Below are positions 7,292-16,122 of a stretch of 64,000 nucleotides of DNA, piece by piece. Made by a program: the position numbers and the translations under genes. The notes below the pieces were generated by a model that ran no database searches, had not been told where the DNA came from, and saw nothing but the letters and a program-made list of their open reading frames with translations. Positions within the stretch are counted from its first letter, which is position 1. The number at the start of each line of letters is the position of its first letter. This DNA comes from Anaerolineales bacterium (GTDB taxonomy: Bacteria > Chloroflexota > Anaerolineae > Anaerolineales > Villigracilaceae). The DNA is taken from the NCBI GenBank assembly GCA_030834895.1, contig JAUQXA010000054.1:18006-82005 (forward strand). The letters are read 5' to 3'.

Positions 7292-8239
7292 CTAACTCAC
7301 CAACTTGCGCAATTCATCAAGATGACCAGCGGAACCGAGTTTCTCGTTCTTATCAGCGATAAACTTGGCATATTCTGCCATGAAGACCTTGCCAATCGGG
7401 CGCAAGTCAAACTCAGAGGGCTTGTCACGGAAGAATTCACGGTGGACGCGGGTCCACACCAGGCGACCATCGGTGTCGATATTGATCTTGGTCACGCCCA
7501 GTTCAGCAGCGCGCTTGAATTGACCAGCATCCACGCCTTTTGCGCCCTTCAATTCGCCGCCAGCCGCGTTGATGCGCGCCACTTCCTCCTGCGGCACCGA
7601 GCTGGAACCGTGCATGACCAGCGGAACTCCGGGGATCTGTTTCTGGATTTCTGCCAGCACATCGAAGTGAAGTCCCTGTGAACCGCTGAACTTGAACGCT
7701 CCGTGGCTGGTGCCGATGGCGCAAGCCAGCGAGTCGACGCCGGTCAGCTTGACGAATTCCTTTGCCTGCCTGGGATCGGTCAATTTGGCGTTGGCTTCGT
7801 CCACCTTGACATGTTCCTCCACACCGCCCAGTTGACCGAGTTCCGCTTCCACCACCAGTCCCTTCGCGTGAGCGGCATCCACCACACGCTTGGTGATCTC
7901 CACGTTCTTTTCAAAAGACTCGTGGCTGGCATCGATCATCACCGAGGAGTAGAATCCGCTGTTGATGCAGTCGTAGCAGGTCTCTTCGTCGCCGTGGTCG
8001 AGATGGACAGCAAAAATGGCTTCAGGGAAAACCTTCTCCGCCGAAAGAATCAAACCTTCAAGCATGAGTTTGTGGGTATAGGAACGCGCGCCCTTGCTGA
8101 TCTGGATGATAAACGGAGCCTTGCTCTCCAGATTGCCACGGAACAGACCCATGGTCTGCTCGAGGTTGTTGATGTTGTACGCGCCGATGGCATATTTTCC
8201 GTACGCCGCTTCAAAAAGCTTTTTGGTTGTAACGATCAT
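7292..8239 (-). CDS. fba: Class II fructose-bisphosphate aldolase
   Basis: 315 aa; reversible cleavage of fructose 1,6-bisphosphate (or a related ketose bisphosphate) to DHAP and an aldehyde, in glycolysis/gluconeogenesis. Zinc-ligand and substrate motifs are present in order: AVHLDHGDEE, EAELGQLGG, AIGTSHGAFKF, VMHGSSSVP and INIDTD. The ATG at 8239 is preceded by GGAAGG at good spacing; in-frame codons upstream to 8278 add only a non-conserved tail. Class II enzymes use a metal instead of a Schiff-base lysine, and no lysine motif of class I is seen. A tagatose-bisphosphate specificity is not excluded. Confidence 0.95.
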   Translation of the reverse strand: MIVTTKKLFEAAYGKYAIGAYNINNLEQTMGLFRGNLESKAPFIIQISKGARSYTHKLMLEGLILSAEKVFPEAIFAVHLDHGDEETCYDCINSGFYSSVMIDASHESFEKNVEITKRVVDAAHAKGLVVEAELGQLGGVEEHVKVDEANAKLTDPRQAKEFVKLTGVDSLACAIGTSHGAFKFSGSQGLHFDVLAEIQKQIPGVPLVMHGSSSVPQEEVARINAAGGELKGAKGVDAGQFKRAAELGVTKINIDTDGRLVWTRVHREFFRDKPSEFDLRPIGKVFMAEYAKFIADKNEKLGSAGHLDELRKLVS

Positions 8240-8344
8240 GTTAACCTTCCATTTAGGTAAGAATATGGCGCAAATCAATGCGCCGGATAAACACCGCTCA
8301 ATTATACTTCCTGTCTAACGTGAATGATGGACAAAAGAATTGTG

Positions 8345-8442
8345 TCATGCTGAAGGGTGCTTTTCCCCGAAACATCTCCACCGCAACAAGTCAGAGACCC
8401 TTCGGTTGCGGAGAACACGCTCCCTCAGGGTGACACGGCATT
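8345..8442. repeat. Degenerate intergenic palindrome (GTCAT...ATGAC type)
   Basis: GTCATGCTGAAGGG at the left and CCCTCAGGGTGAC at the right bracket about 70 bp containing GAGACCCTTCGG. This is the worn form of the widespread GTCATTCTGAG/CTCAGAATGAC intergenic repeat; a better-preserved relative is at 42578-42675. The remainder of the 8240-8564 gap holds the promoter at 8486-8515. Confidence 0.55.
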
Positions 8443-8485
8443 AATATTGGCTTATCCATTATTTACGATGTCTAGAGGACGTTTC

Positions 8486-8515
8486 TTGATTATAACCACA
8501 AACTCAGGCTATAAT
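8486..8515 (+). promoter_or_regulatory. Sigma-70-like promoter for the gene at 8565
   Basis: TTGATT (8486-8491), an 18-bp spacer and a consensus TATAAT (8510-8515), about 50 bp before the start codon at 8565. Confidence 0.75.
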
Positions 8516-8564
8516 GAGCGAGACTTACAATGTGTTTTCTCGTATATTACGGCAGGAGGCTCAA

Positions 8565-9089
8565 ATGAGTGATTTTTTTGAAAACGTAAGAGGACAGGTC
8601 GATCCGTTCAAGAAACTGCTTGCATATATCCCGGGCTTCAAGGGCTACATTGAACGGCAAAGTCGCCGCGATGCGGACAAGTTGTTGCGTGAGACCGTGG
8701 CGCGCCGCTTCGAGGAGCATTGGGGACGCGCTTCGAATTTGCAGGCTGAGCTTGTAAACAACGGCATGATCAAGTATGTGGACGACATGGAGAAGGCTTC
8801 CATTGCCCTGCGCACCTTCATCGACAAGATCACCACCGCCGCGCGCGGGTATTCAGGGCTATTCGACGCCGTGCAGATTAACGAAAAGGAACTCGAAGCC
8901 ATCTACCAATTCGATGTCGCCTTTTTCGATCTTGGCGACCAGGTGGGAAAAGCGCTGGATAACGTGGAAGCCAGCATTGCTGATGAGACCGGGCTGCCCG
9001 CCGCCATTCGCAACCTGACATCCCTTGCCCGCCTGGCAGTTGAAACCTTCGAGCGTCGTTCCGAAGTTGTGACTGGAAGCGGAAAATAG
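8565..9089 (+). CDS. Hypothetical alpha-helical protein
   Basis: Function not recognised. 174 aa, no signal peptide or membrane span, rich in amphipathic helices (for example VDDMEKASIALRTFIDKI, VGKALDNVEASIADE). The ATG at 8565 has an ideal GGAGG site (GGCAGGAGGCTCAA before the start) and its own promoter; an ATG at 8514 in frame overlaps the -10 box and is rejected. A 28-bp palindrome separates it from the molybdenum hydroxylase genes on the same strand. A coiled or helical-bundle cytoplasmic protein is all that can be said. Confidence 0.8.
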   Translation: MSDFFENVRGQVDPFKKLLAYIPGFKGYIERQSRRDADKLLRETVARRFEEHWGRASNLQAELVNNGMIKYVDDMEKASIALRTFIDKITTAARGYSGLFDAVQINEKELEAIYQFDVAFFDLGDQVGKALDNVEASIADETGLPAAIRNLTSLARLAVETFERRSEVVTGSGK

Positions 9090-9100
9090 AACGACAAATT

Positions 9101-9128
9101 GTAGGGGCGCGGCATGCCGCGCCCCTAC
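9101..9128. repeat. 28-bp perfect palindrome
   Basis: GTAGGGGCGCGGCA followed directly by its complement, with no loop. It lies 11 bp after one stop codon and 10 bp before the next ATG, so the hairpin would overlap the ribosome-binding region of the FAD/2Fe-2S subunit gene. It has the look of a dispersed palindromic repeat. Confidence 0.85.
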
Positions 9129-9138
9129 GGATACAATT

Positions 9139-10539
9139 ATGTGGCACAATTATCTTAATGCAACCTCCATCGATGAGGTCGTCAAGGTTTTAGGAGAGAA
9201 AAGGGAAAACGCCCGCATTGTCGCCGGCGGCACCGATCTCATCCTCGAGCTGGAACGCGGCGTCCGCAAGGGAATCGATACCCTTGTCGACGTGACGCGC
9301 ATCCCCCATCTCGATCAAATCAGCATCGACGAAGATGATGTCATTCACCTCGGTCCGCTGGTCACGCATAACGACTGTGTGGCATCCAAGCTGATTCGCA
9401 AAAAAGCCTATCCGCTGGCTCGCGCAGCATGGGAAGTGGGCGCTCCGCAAATCCGCAATCGCGGCACCATCGCCGGAAACCTGATCACCGCCTCGCCCGC
9501 CAACGATACCATTAGTCCGCTCATGGCGCTCGGCGCAAGCGTGACTTTGATCTCCATCCACGGTGAGCGCATCGTACCCTTGAAGGATTTCTACACCGGC
9601 GTCCGCAGGACTGTGATGCAGCCCGATGAAATGCTGGTGGATATTTCCTTCCCCGCCATGAAAAAATCACAGCGCGGGACTTTCATGAAACTGGGACTGC
9701 GGCGCGCGCAGGCCATCTCACTGGTCAACGCCGCCATCATCCTCGACCTCAAAACGGATACCGTCCAGTCGGCTTCGATCACGCTTGGTGCGGTGACTCC
9801 AATCATCACCCACGCTGTGGAAGCGGAAAAATTCCTCGCGAAGAAAAAACTCAACAAGAAGAACATCGCCCAAGCCGCGGAATTGGCCATGCAGGCCGCG
9901 CATCCCATTGACGATGTGCGCGGGTCGGCCAACTATCGCCGCGAGATGGTTCGGGTTATCACCTCGCGCGGGTTGACAGCCATCCTCGACGAAAAAGAGC
10001 AATCGGGAATGCCGAAGAAGCCCATCCTCCTTTGGGGCAGTGAGGAGATGCGGTCCACGAAACAACTCACCAGTGAATTCCCCGGCACGCCCATCCAAAC
10101 TACAATCAACGGCAGGGCATACACCTTCAAAAACGGATTCAACAAGACCCTCCTGCGCCTGATCCGCGAGGAAGGCATGTTGACCGGGACGAAGGAAGGC
10201 TGCGCCGAGGGCGAATGCGGGGCCTGTACCGTCTTTCTGGATGGCAAAGCCGTCATGGCGTGTCTCGTGCCTGCGCCGCGCGCGCACGGCGCGGAGATTA
10301 CCACTGTCGAAGGGCTTGCCGATGGCAATGAATTACATCCCATTCAAAAGGCCTTCGTGGAAAACGGCGCGGTCCAGTGCGGATATTGCACGCCGGGTTT
10401 TCTTATGTCGGGCGCAAAACTGCTAGAGGAAAACCCCAACCCCTCCCGGAGTGAGATCGAACAAGCCATCACAGGCAACCTCTGCCGCTGTACCGGCTAT
10501 TACAAGATTGTAAAGGCGATTGAAGAGGCAAGCCAATAA
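9139..10539 (+). CDS. Molybdenum hydroxylase FAD-binding subunit fused to 2Fe-2S subunit
   Basis: 466 aa combining the medium and small subunits of a xanthine dehydrogenase-family enzyme; passes electrons from the molybdenum centre through two 2Fe-2S clusters to FAD. Residues 1-about 290 are the FAD module: VAGGTDLI near 28-35 and RNRGTIAGNLITASPANDT. From about residue 312 comes the ferredoxin-like part, with EGCAEGECGACTV for the first cluster, then QCGYCTPG and CRCTGYY for the second. The order FAD then Fe-S is the reverse of single-chain xanthine dehydrogenases. The molybdopterin subunit follows at 10979. No clear Shine-Dalgarno site is visible because a palindrome occupies the leader. 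Confidence 0.93.
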   Translation: MWHNYLNATSIDEVVKVLGEKRENARIVAGGTDLILELERGVRKGIDTLVDVTRIPHLDQISIDEDDVIHLGPLVTHNDCVASKLIRKKAYPLARAAWEVGAPQIRNRGTIAGNLITASPANDTISPLMALGASVTLISIHGERIVPLKDFYTGVRRTVMQPDEMLVDISFPAMKKSQRGTFMKLGLRRAQAISLVNAAIILDLKTDTVQSASITLGAVTPIITHAVEAEKFLAKKKLNKKNIAQAAELAMQAAHPIDDVRGSANYRREMVRVITSRGLTAILDEKEQSGMPKKPILLWGSEEMRSTKQLTSEFPGTPIQTTINGRAYTFKNGFNKTLLRLIREEGMLTGTKEGCAEGECGACTVFLDGKAVMACLVPAPRAHGAEITTVEGLADGNELHPIQKAFVENGAVQCGYCTPGFLMSGAKLLEENPNPSRSEIEQAITGNLCRCTGYYKIVKAIEEASQ

Positions 10540-10549
10540 AGAGGCAACG

Positions 10550-10972
10550 ATGGGTAAATACACGTCATACAAACCAGAGACCCCCCAGAAGTCCAAGGAA
10601 CCGCATGAAATTTGGCGCGGACTTGGGTGCTTGATGATGATCATCATTCCGGCAATTTCCATCGCCGCCAGCGCTTTAACCGTTGAGGCTCTTTCAGGTC
10701 CCGGTATGAAAATCATTCCCCGACAACTACTGGGCAGGCCACATCTGCCTGATTTTGTTTACAGGTCGGATGGACTGATGACCATCCTTACTCCCATCAC
10801 CAAAATAGAAGATTTCTATGCCATTGCGGTTATCAGTCTCTTTTACATGTTGATCATCGGCGGCGTGATTTCTGTAATTTATGCGGCGGTTTACTCCGCC
10901 GTTGGACCCAACCGTTACGGTCCAACCGACGCTCCCCCGCCAAAAATGAAAGTAGTCAAAAAATCACGGTAG
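10550..10972 (+). CDS. Small membrane protein between hydroxylase subunits
   Basis: Function not recognised. 140 aa with two membrane segments (LGCLMMIIIPAISIAASALTV and AVISLFYMLIIGGVISVIYA) and a basic proline-containing C-terminus. It starts 10 bp after the FAD/2Fe-2S subunit and ends 6 bp before the molybdopterin subunit, so it belongs to the same transcript; whether it anchors the hydroxylase at the membrane is inference from position only. GAGG lies just upstream of the ATG at 10550. Confidence 0.8.
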   Translation: MGKYTSYKPETPQKSKEPHEIWRGLGCLMMIIIPAISIAASALTVEALSGPGMKIIPRQLLGRPHLPDFVYRSDGLMTILTPITKIEDFYAIAVISLFYMLIIGGVISVIYAAVYSAVGPNRYGPTDAPPPKMKVVKKSR

Positions 10973-10978
10973 GAAATT

Positions 10979-13183
10979 ATGCCCTCTAATTCTGTTGGCA
11001 AATCGCTCCCGCGCGTCGACGCGGTTGACAAAGTAACAGGAAAAACGCTCTATTCCGGCGACCTGAACATGAAGGGGATGTTGCACATGAAGATACTCTT
11101 CGCCGAACGCCCGCACGCGCGTGTGAAAAACATCCGCACCCACAAGGCTGAAGCGGCGGACGGTGTTGTGGCTGTATACACGTCAAAGGATGTGCCGGTC
11201 AACGAGTATGGCTTGCAGATCAAAGACCAGCCTGTGCTGTGCGGCCCCGGTTCGGCAAAGCCGCACACCGACATTGTCCGCTTTGTGGGCGACCAGGTGG
11301 CGGTGGTGGTCGCGCAGACGGAAGCTCAGGCGGAAGCGGCAGTCAAATTGATCGAGGTTGAATACGAAGACCTGCCAATTCTCTCCAACCCAAAGGCTGC
11401 CCTGCGTCCCGATGCGCCAATCCTCCACCCCGACCGCGGCGACTCGAACATTTGCGTCCACTATAAAATCCGCAAGGGCGAAGTGGACGGGGCTTTTGCA
11501 AAAGCAGATGTAATCGTCGAAGGTCAATACCAGACGCCGGTGCAGGAACATGCCTACCTGCAGCCCGAAGCCGGACTGGCTTACATTGACGAGGAAGGAC
11601 ATGTCACCATCGAGGCGGGCGGACAGTGGACTCATGCTGACCGTGAAGCCATTGCCCATTCGTTGGGGCTGCCAGACGAGATGATTCGCATTATCTATCC
11701 TGCCATCGGCGGCGCATTCGGCGGGCGCGAAGACATGTCGGTGCAAATCGTGCTGGCGCTGGCGGCATGGAAGTTACAACGTCCGGTGAAAATCATCTGG
11801 TCGCGGCGCGAATCCATCATCGGTCACGGCAAACGGCATGCATCCACCATCAACGCCAAATGGGGCGCAACCAAAGACGGCAAACTGATCGCCGCGGAAA
11901 TCGAACTGATCGCCGACGGCGGCGCGTACATGTACACATCCAACAAGGTGCTGGGTAATGCCGCCATTACTTCGTCGGGACCATATTTCATCCCGAACAT
12001 CAAGACGGATGTGTACGGTGTGTACACCAATAACGTCCCCGGCGCGGCATTCCGCGGCTTCGGCGCTCCGCAGGCTTTATTCATGGCTGAACTGCAAATG
12101 GATAAACTCGCCGAAAAACTCGGCATGGATCCTGTAGAATTCCGTCTGAAGAACGCTCTGCGTGATGGGGATACGCTTGGGGTTGGCACCCCTGTTCCCC
12201 CCACACCGAGCATCGTCCAGTGCATTGAAGCGGCACGCGACAAATTCAAGTGGAAAAAAACCCAAAGCGCAAAGGTCAAAAGTAAAGGCAAGAACGTTTC
12301 TTCACCTATTGTCCGGGGCAAGGGCTTCGCCGCTGGATTCAAGAACGTGGGTTTCTCGTTCGGCTATCAGGAAAACTGCTGGTCTAAGGTGGAGATTTAC
12401 GGTAACGGACAAATGGAGCGTGTGGTCATTCACCAGGCCGGCGCGGAAGTGGGTCAGGGCTTGCATACGGTGATGATTCAGATGGCGGCTCAGGTTTTGG
12501 GCGTACCGGAAACCATCATCGAGATCAAGACCTCCGACAGCGCCAAACAGGGAAACTCCGGGTCTGCCTCCGCATCTCGCCTGACCTTCATGGCTGGCAA
12601 CTCGATGAAAGGCGCAGCAGAAGCTGCACTCGAAAAGTGGAAGAATGAGGAACGCCCAGCCATCGCCGAGTACAAGTATCTTGCGCCGCGTACCACTCCC
12701 TTCGACCATGATACAGGCTACTCCATGCCGAACTTCTCCTACGCCTATGTGGCTCAGGCAGCAGAAGTGGAAGTGGATACCGAGACCGGTCATGTGCGCG
12801 TGCTGCGGGTTGTCTCTGCCGACGATGTTGGCAAGGCGATCAACCCCGACCAGGTGACGGGGCAGATCGAAGGCGCGGTGGTTCAGGCGCACGGCTACGC
12901 CGTCCTAGAAGATTTCAAGACCAGGGACGGGCGCGTGCTGACAGACCAACTCAGCACCTATCTCATCCCCACCATTTGGGACATTCCCGAAAAGGTCGAA
13001 TCAGTGATCGTGGAAGTTCCCGATCCGAACGGGCCTTGGGGTGCTCGTGGCTTGGGTGAACTTCCCTACCTGACAGTTGCTCCCGCCATCGCCGCCGCCA
13101 TTCATGATGCGATTGGCGTCTGGGTTGACGAATTCCCGTTCACCCCTGAGCGTATCTTGCGCGCGCTGGGGAAAATTTCGTAG
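10979..13183 (+). CDS. Molybdenum hydroxylase large (molybdopterin-binding) subunit, xanthine dehydrogenase family
   Basis: 734 aa; binds the molybdopterin cofactor and hydroxylates an aldehyde, purine or other N-heterocycle. Family motifs in order: GLQIKDQPVL, EHAYLQPEAG, GGAFGGREDM (molybdopterin contact), AFRGFGAPQA, QGLHTVMIQMAAQVLG, SGSASASRLTF and the catalytic-Glu region GARGLGELPYL. TAGGA precedes the ATG. Nearby yqeB, yqeC-mocA and mocA-like genes are those that accompany selenium-dependent molybdenum hydroxylases, suggesting this enzyme may carry the labile selenium/sulfur-modified cofactor. The actual substrate cannot be read from the sequence. Confidence 0.94.
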   Translation: MPSNSVGKSLPRVDAVDKVTGKTLYSGDLNMKGMLHMKILFAERPHARVKNIRTHKAEAADGVVAVYTSKDVPVNEYGLQIKDQPVLCGPGSAKPHTDIVRFVGDQVAVVVAQTEAQAEAAVKLIEVEYEDLPILSNPKAALRPDAPILHPDRGDSNICVHYKIRKGEVDGAFAKADVIVEGQYQTPVQEHAYLQPEAGLAYIDEEGHVTIEAGGQWTHADREAIAHSLGLPDEMIRIIYPAIGGAFGGREDMSVQIVLALAAWKLQRPVKIIWSRRESIIGHGKRHASTINAKWGATKDGKLIAAEIELIADGGAYMYTSNKVLGNAAITSSGPYFIPNIKTDVYGVYTNNVPGAAFRGFGAPQALFMAELQMDKLAEKLGMDPVEFRLKNALRDGDTLGVGTPVPPTPSIVQCIEAARDKFKWKKTQSAKVKSKGKNVSSPIVRGKGFAAGFKNVGFSFGYQENCWSKVEIYGNGQMERVVIHQAGAEVGQGLHTVMIQMAAQVLGVPETIIEIKTSDSAKQGNSGSASASRLTFMAGNSMKGAAEAALEKWKNEERPAIAEYKYLAPRTTPFDHDTGYSMPNFSYAYVAQAAEVEVDTETGHVRVLRVVSADDVGKAINPDQVTGQIEGAVVQAHGYAVLEDFKTRDGRVLTDQLSTYLIPTIWDIPEKVESVIVEVPDPNGPWGARGLGELPYLTVAPAIAAAIHDAIGVWVDEFPFTPERILRALGKIS

Positions 13184-13197
13184 TTCGTAAAATTAAG

Positions 13198-13231
13198 GCG
13201 GAATCCAGAATCTTCTGATTTTGGATTCCGC
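13198..13231 (+). terminator. Hairpin between hydroxylase and hydrolase genes
   Basis: GCGGAATCCA (13198-13207) pairs with TGGATTCCGC (13222-13231), with a partly paired interior. It lies 15 bp after the large-subunit stop and 6 bp before the hydrolase ATG; no T-run follows, so it may act on translation or mRNA stability more than on termination. Confidence 0.45.
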
Positions 13232-13237
13232 AAAACC

Positions 13238-14113
13238 ATGACCTTCCCCTATCTTGACGAAACTAATGAATTGAACGATACCACCCGCAAGGAAGCGGAT
13301 GGTTCGTTCATCGCCTTGACTGATGGCGTGACACACTACGAGTTGGGCGGACCCGAAAATGGCAGTCCCGTTGTCCTCGTGCATGGATTCTCCGGACCGT
13401 ATTTCATCTTCGACACCTCTTTCGACTTTTTATCCAAGTCGGGTTTTCGCGTCCTGCGCTATGATCTCTTCGGGCGCGGATATTCAGATCGTCCGCGAAC
13501 AGTTTACGACATCCATCTCTTCGTGCGTCAACTCAAGGATTTGATTGATGCCTTCGAGTTGAAGCCAGTCAACCTCGTAGGACTTTCGATGGGCGGAGCG
13601 ATTTCCGCGACGTTTATCGATCAATACCCAGATTATGTCACCCGCCATATACTGATCGATCCGACAGGTGGAAAACGCGTGGCAGTCCCCACATTTATCA
13701 AAGCCTTGAAAATACCCGTCTTTGGGGAACTGGCTTTTGGGCTTTTCGGTACCGCTGGCATGCTCAAAGGCATTGCCACCGACATGTTTGACCAACGAAT
13801 CGTCGAGCATTTCCAACAGCAATACAAAATCCAGATGAAATTCAAGGGATTTAAACGCTCGATCCTTTCCACCATTCGAAACGGGATGCTCGAGTCGTTT
13901 TATGAGACCTACGTCCGTGTTGGAAAGTTGAAAAAGCCGACCCTGTTGTTTTGGGGTCAACAGGATAAGACTGTACCTTTTGATCATAGCGAAGCAATTA
14001 TGCAGGCAATCCCGCACGCAGAGTTTCATGTGATCGAGAACTGCAACCACATCCCGCATTACGAAAAGCCCGAGTCCGTAAACCCGATCCTATTGGAGTT
14101 TTTGACGAGATGA
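13238..14113 (+). CDS. Alpha/beta hydrolase
   Basis: 291 aa with the alpha/beta-hydrolase fold signature: oxyanion region LVHGFSGPY, nucleophile elbow GLSMGGA (Ser), acid GQQDKTVPF (Asp) and base NCNHIPHYEKP (His). This class includes esterases, lipases and C-C hydrolases; nothing in the cap domain settles the substrate. Its stop codon overlaps the next ATG (ATGA at 14110), so it is translationally coupled to the DinB gene. No Shine-Dalgarno site is visible because a hairpin abuts the start. Confidence 0.92.
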   Translation: MTFPYLDETNELNDTTRKEADGSFIALTDGVTHYELGGPENGSPVVLVHGFSGPYFIFDTSFDFLSKSGFRVLRYDLFGRGYSDRPRTVYDIHLFVRQLKDLIDAFELKPVNLVGLSMGGAISATFIDQYPDYVTRHILIDPTGGKRVAVPTFIKALKIPVFGELAFGLFGTAGMLKGIATDMFDQRIVEHFQQQYKIQMKFKGFKRSILSTIRNGMLESFYETYVRVGKLKKPTLLFWGQQDKTVPFDHSEAIMQAIPHAEFHVIENCNHIPHYEKPESVNPILLEFLTR

Positions 14114-14613
14114 ACAAACAAGATATTCAACTGCTCTATCGATATAACCACTGGGCAAATGAACGCATTTTGAACGCGGCGGCAAACGTCACCACTGAGC
14201 AATTTCTCGTGCCCGGTTCCTATCCGCACGGCGGGTTGCGCGGCACGCTTGCCCATGCCCTATCTTCGGAATGCACCTGGCGTAAACGCTGGCAGGGTGA
14301 ATCGCCAGCTCAAGGCATCAAACCAGAGGAATTCCCGACCTTCGATTCGCTCCGCGCGCGCTGGCAGGAGGAGGAAAAATCCCTCGCCGCTTTCGTGGAC
14401 AACTTGACAGATGACAGGTTGAATGCTCCTTTCCAATACAAAACCCTGCGCGGCGATCCGATGGAAAACGTTCTCTGGCAGGTCATGGTACACATGGTCA
14501 ACCACGGCACGCAGCATCGAAGCGAAGCCGCCGCCATGCTGACGGAGCTGGGTCACTCGCCCGGCGACATTGATTTCATCATCTTTTTACGTGAGATACA
14601 AAAGTCAGGGTAA
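14110..14613 (+). CDS. DinB/YfiT-like family protein
   Basis: 167 aa four-helix-bundle protein of the DinB superfamily. The three metal-ligand histidines expected of the fold are visible in LAHALSSE, MVNHGTQHRSEAA (two His). N-terminal MNKQDIQLLYRYNHWANERIL is the classic DinB start. Relatives are thiol-dependent transferases or detoxification proteins, many uncharacterised. Starts within the preceding hydrolase stop (ATGA), indicating one operon. Confidence 0.92.
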   Translation: MNKQDIQLLYRYNHWANERILNAAANVTTEQFLVPGSYPHGGLRGTLAHALSSECTWRKRWQGESPAQGIKPEEFPTFDSLRARWQEEEKSLAAFVDNLTDDRLNAPFQYKTLRGDPMENVLWQVMVHMVNHGTQHRSEAAAMLTELGHSPGDIDFIIFLREIQKSG

Positions 14614-14623
14614 TACAATCAGA

Positions 14624-15322
14624 ATGAATACACTGCAAAACTTTGCAAAGCACAATCGCTATAAAATCGCCATATTTGGATTAATGACATTCGCTTCTTT
14701 GATCTGCGTCATGTTGGTGGCGGCGCGCATCGCCTACAGCGATACGGGGCGCTACACCAGCCTGGTTTGGAATCTCTTCCTTGCCTGGATTCCCTTTGTG
14801 CTGTCCTACCTCGCTCACGTCATGTCGTGGAAAAAACTGCTCCTCTACCTGGTCTTGCCCGTCACGGCCTTTCTCTGGTTGATCTTCTTCCCCAACGCTC
14901 CCTACATTTTGACCGATCTCAATCACCTTGCAAAGGAAACCACCAGCGCCCCGCTTTGGTATGATGTGATTCTGATGGTCTGGTTCTCGTGGACAGGGCT
15001 TCTGCTCGGTCTCGTCTCCCTGTACCTGATGCACGATATTGTCCAGCGCACATTTGGGCGCTGGCTCGGCTGGGTCTTCGTCTTCGCTGTTTCAGGACTA
15101 AGCAGTTTCGGCGTCTACCTCGGACGTTTCGTGCGTTTCAATTCCTGGGATTTGCTCAATGACCCGAAGGAAATCGCCGTCACCATCCTCGGTCTTGCCA
15201 TCGACCCGTCCATGCGGCTGGTGGCGTTCACGATTTTATTCGCTGTGTTTTATCTGTTTGTGTACCTCACCTTGTATTCCTTCGCGCACTTGTTGCAGGA
15301 GCAATCAACCTCCAAGATCTAA
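14624..15322 (+). CDS. DUF1361 membrane protein, copy 1
   Basis: 232 aa, about six to seven membrane spans. The conserved DUF1361 block is FFPNAPYILTDLNHL followed by WYDVILMVWFSWTGLLLGLVSLYLMHDIV and GVYLGRFVRFNSWDLL (shown in part). ATG at 14624 follows the DinB stop by 10 bp; an in-frame upstream extension overlaps DinB and is rejected. About half of the residues are shared with the next gene, so the pair is a tandem duplication. Function unknown; predicted cytoplasmic membrane. Confidence 0.9.
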   Translation: MNTLQNFAKHNRYKIAIFGLMTFASLICVMLVAARIAYSDTGRYTSLVWNLFLAWIPFVLSYLAHVMSWKKLLLYLVLPVTAFLWLIFFPNAPYILTDLNHLAKETTSAPLWYDVILMVWFSWTGLLLGLVSLYLMHDIVQRTFGRWLGWVFVFAVSGLSSFGVYLGRFVRFNSWDLLNDPKEIAVTILGLAIDPSMRLVAFTILFAVFYLFVYLTLYSFAHLLQEQSTSKI

Positions 15323-15411
15323 TTTTTTTAGGGTCTATTTCGAGAGTCTTTGCAAGACTTTGAAAGCGAAAGTTATTACAATCCGCTCCAAACAAATTGG
15401 AGGAAGGTATT

Positions 15412-16122
15412 ATGAAAAAACTGTACGAACGTGTCCAGCCATATAAATTTCACATGACCGTCTTTATCCTGCTGTGCGGCGCGACGCTTCTTTCCCTGGT
15501 CCTGTTTCGTCTTCGCACGCTTTTGACCGGTTCGCTGGACTATGCGTTTTTGGTCTGGAACATTTTCCTCGCGTGGATTCCGCTTGGGCTGGCGTACACC
15601 GCTTCAGTCTTTGCCTGGAAGCGCAAGTTTCTGCTGTTGACTGTTCCACTGGTTTTCATCCTCTGGATGCTTTTCTTCCCCAACGCGCCCTATATCCTGA
15701 CAGATTTGCAACACCTCGGCCATCCCAAACCTGAAATTCCGCTTTGGTTCGACATGCTGCTTCTCATCTGGTTTTCCTGGACGGGGCTTCTGCTTGGCGT
15801 GGTATCGATGTTCCTGATGCAGGATATTGTCCGCCGTCAGTTTGGACGCCTGGCAGGCTGGGTCTTCGTCTTTGCAACCGGCGTCTTGTGCAGTCTTGGA
15901 ATTTACATTGGGCGCTTTTTGCGCTGGAATTCATGGGATATGCTCTTCAACCCTCTTGATCGTCTGCGCGATTTCATATATTACGCCACTCACCCCAGCA
16001 TGAGAGCCATCATCTTCATCGGTGTATTTTCGGCGTTCTTCATTTTCTTCTACGTCACGCTCTACGCGTTTGGGTTTTTACTTCATGAACAAACGCCGCG
16101 TGTTTCACAGGAAATAACATGA
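15412..16122 (+). CDS. DUF1361 membrane protein, copy 2
   Basis: 236 aa paralogue of the preceding gene with the same FFPNAPYILTDLQHL, LLIWFSWTGLLLGVVS and IYIGRFLRWNSWDML blocks and six to seven spans. GGAGGAAGG lies 4-5 nt before the ATG at 15412, favouring it over the TTG at 15397. Its last codon overlaps the yqeB start (ATGA at 16119), tying a membrane protein of unknown role to molybdenum hydroxylase maturation. The role is not known. Confidence 0.9.
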   Translation: MKKLYERVQPYKFHMTVFILLCGATLLSLVLFRLRTLLTGSLDYAFLVWNIFLAWIPLGLAYTASVFAWKRKFLLLTVPLVFILWMLFFPNAPYILTDLQHLGHPKPEIPLWFDMLLLIWFSWTGLLLGVVSMFLMQDIVRRQFGRLAGWVFVFATGVLCSLGIYIGRFLRWNSWDMLFNPLDRLRDFIYYATHPSMRAIIFIGVFSAFFIFFYVTLYAFGFLLHEQTPRVSQEIT

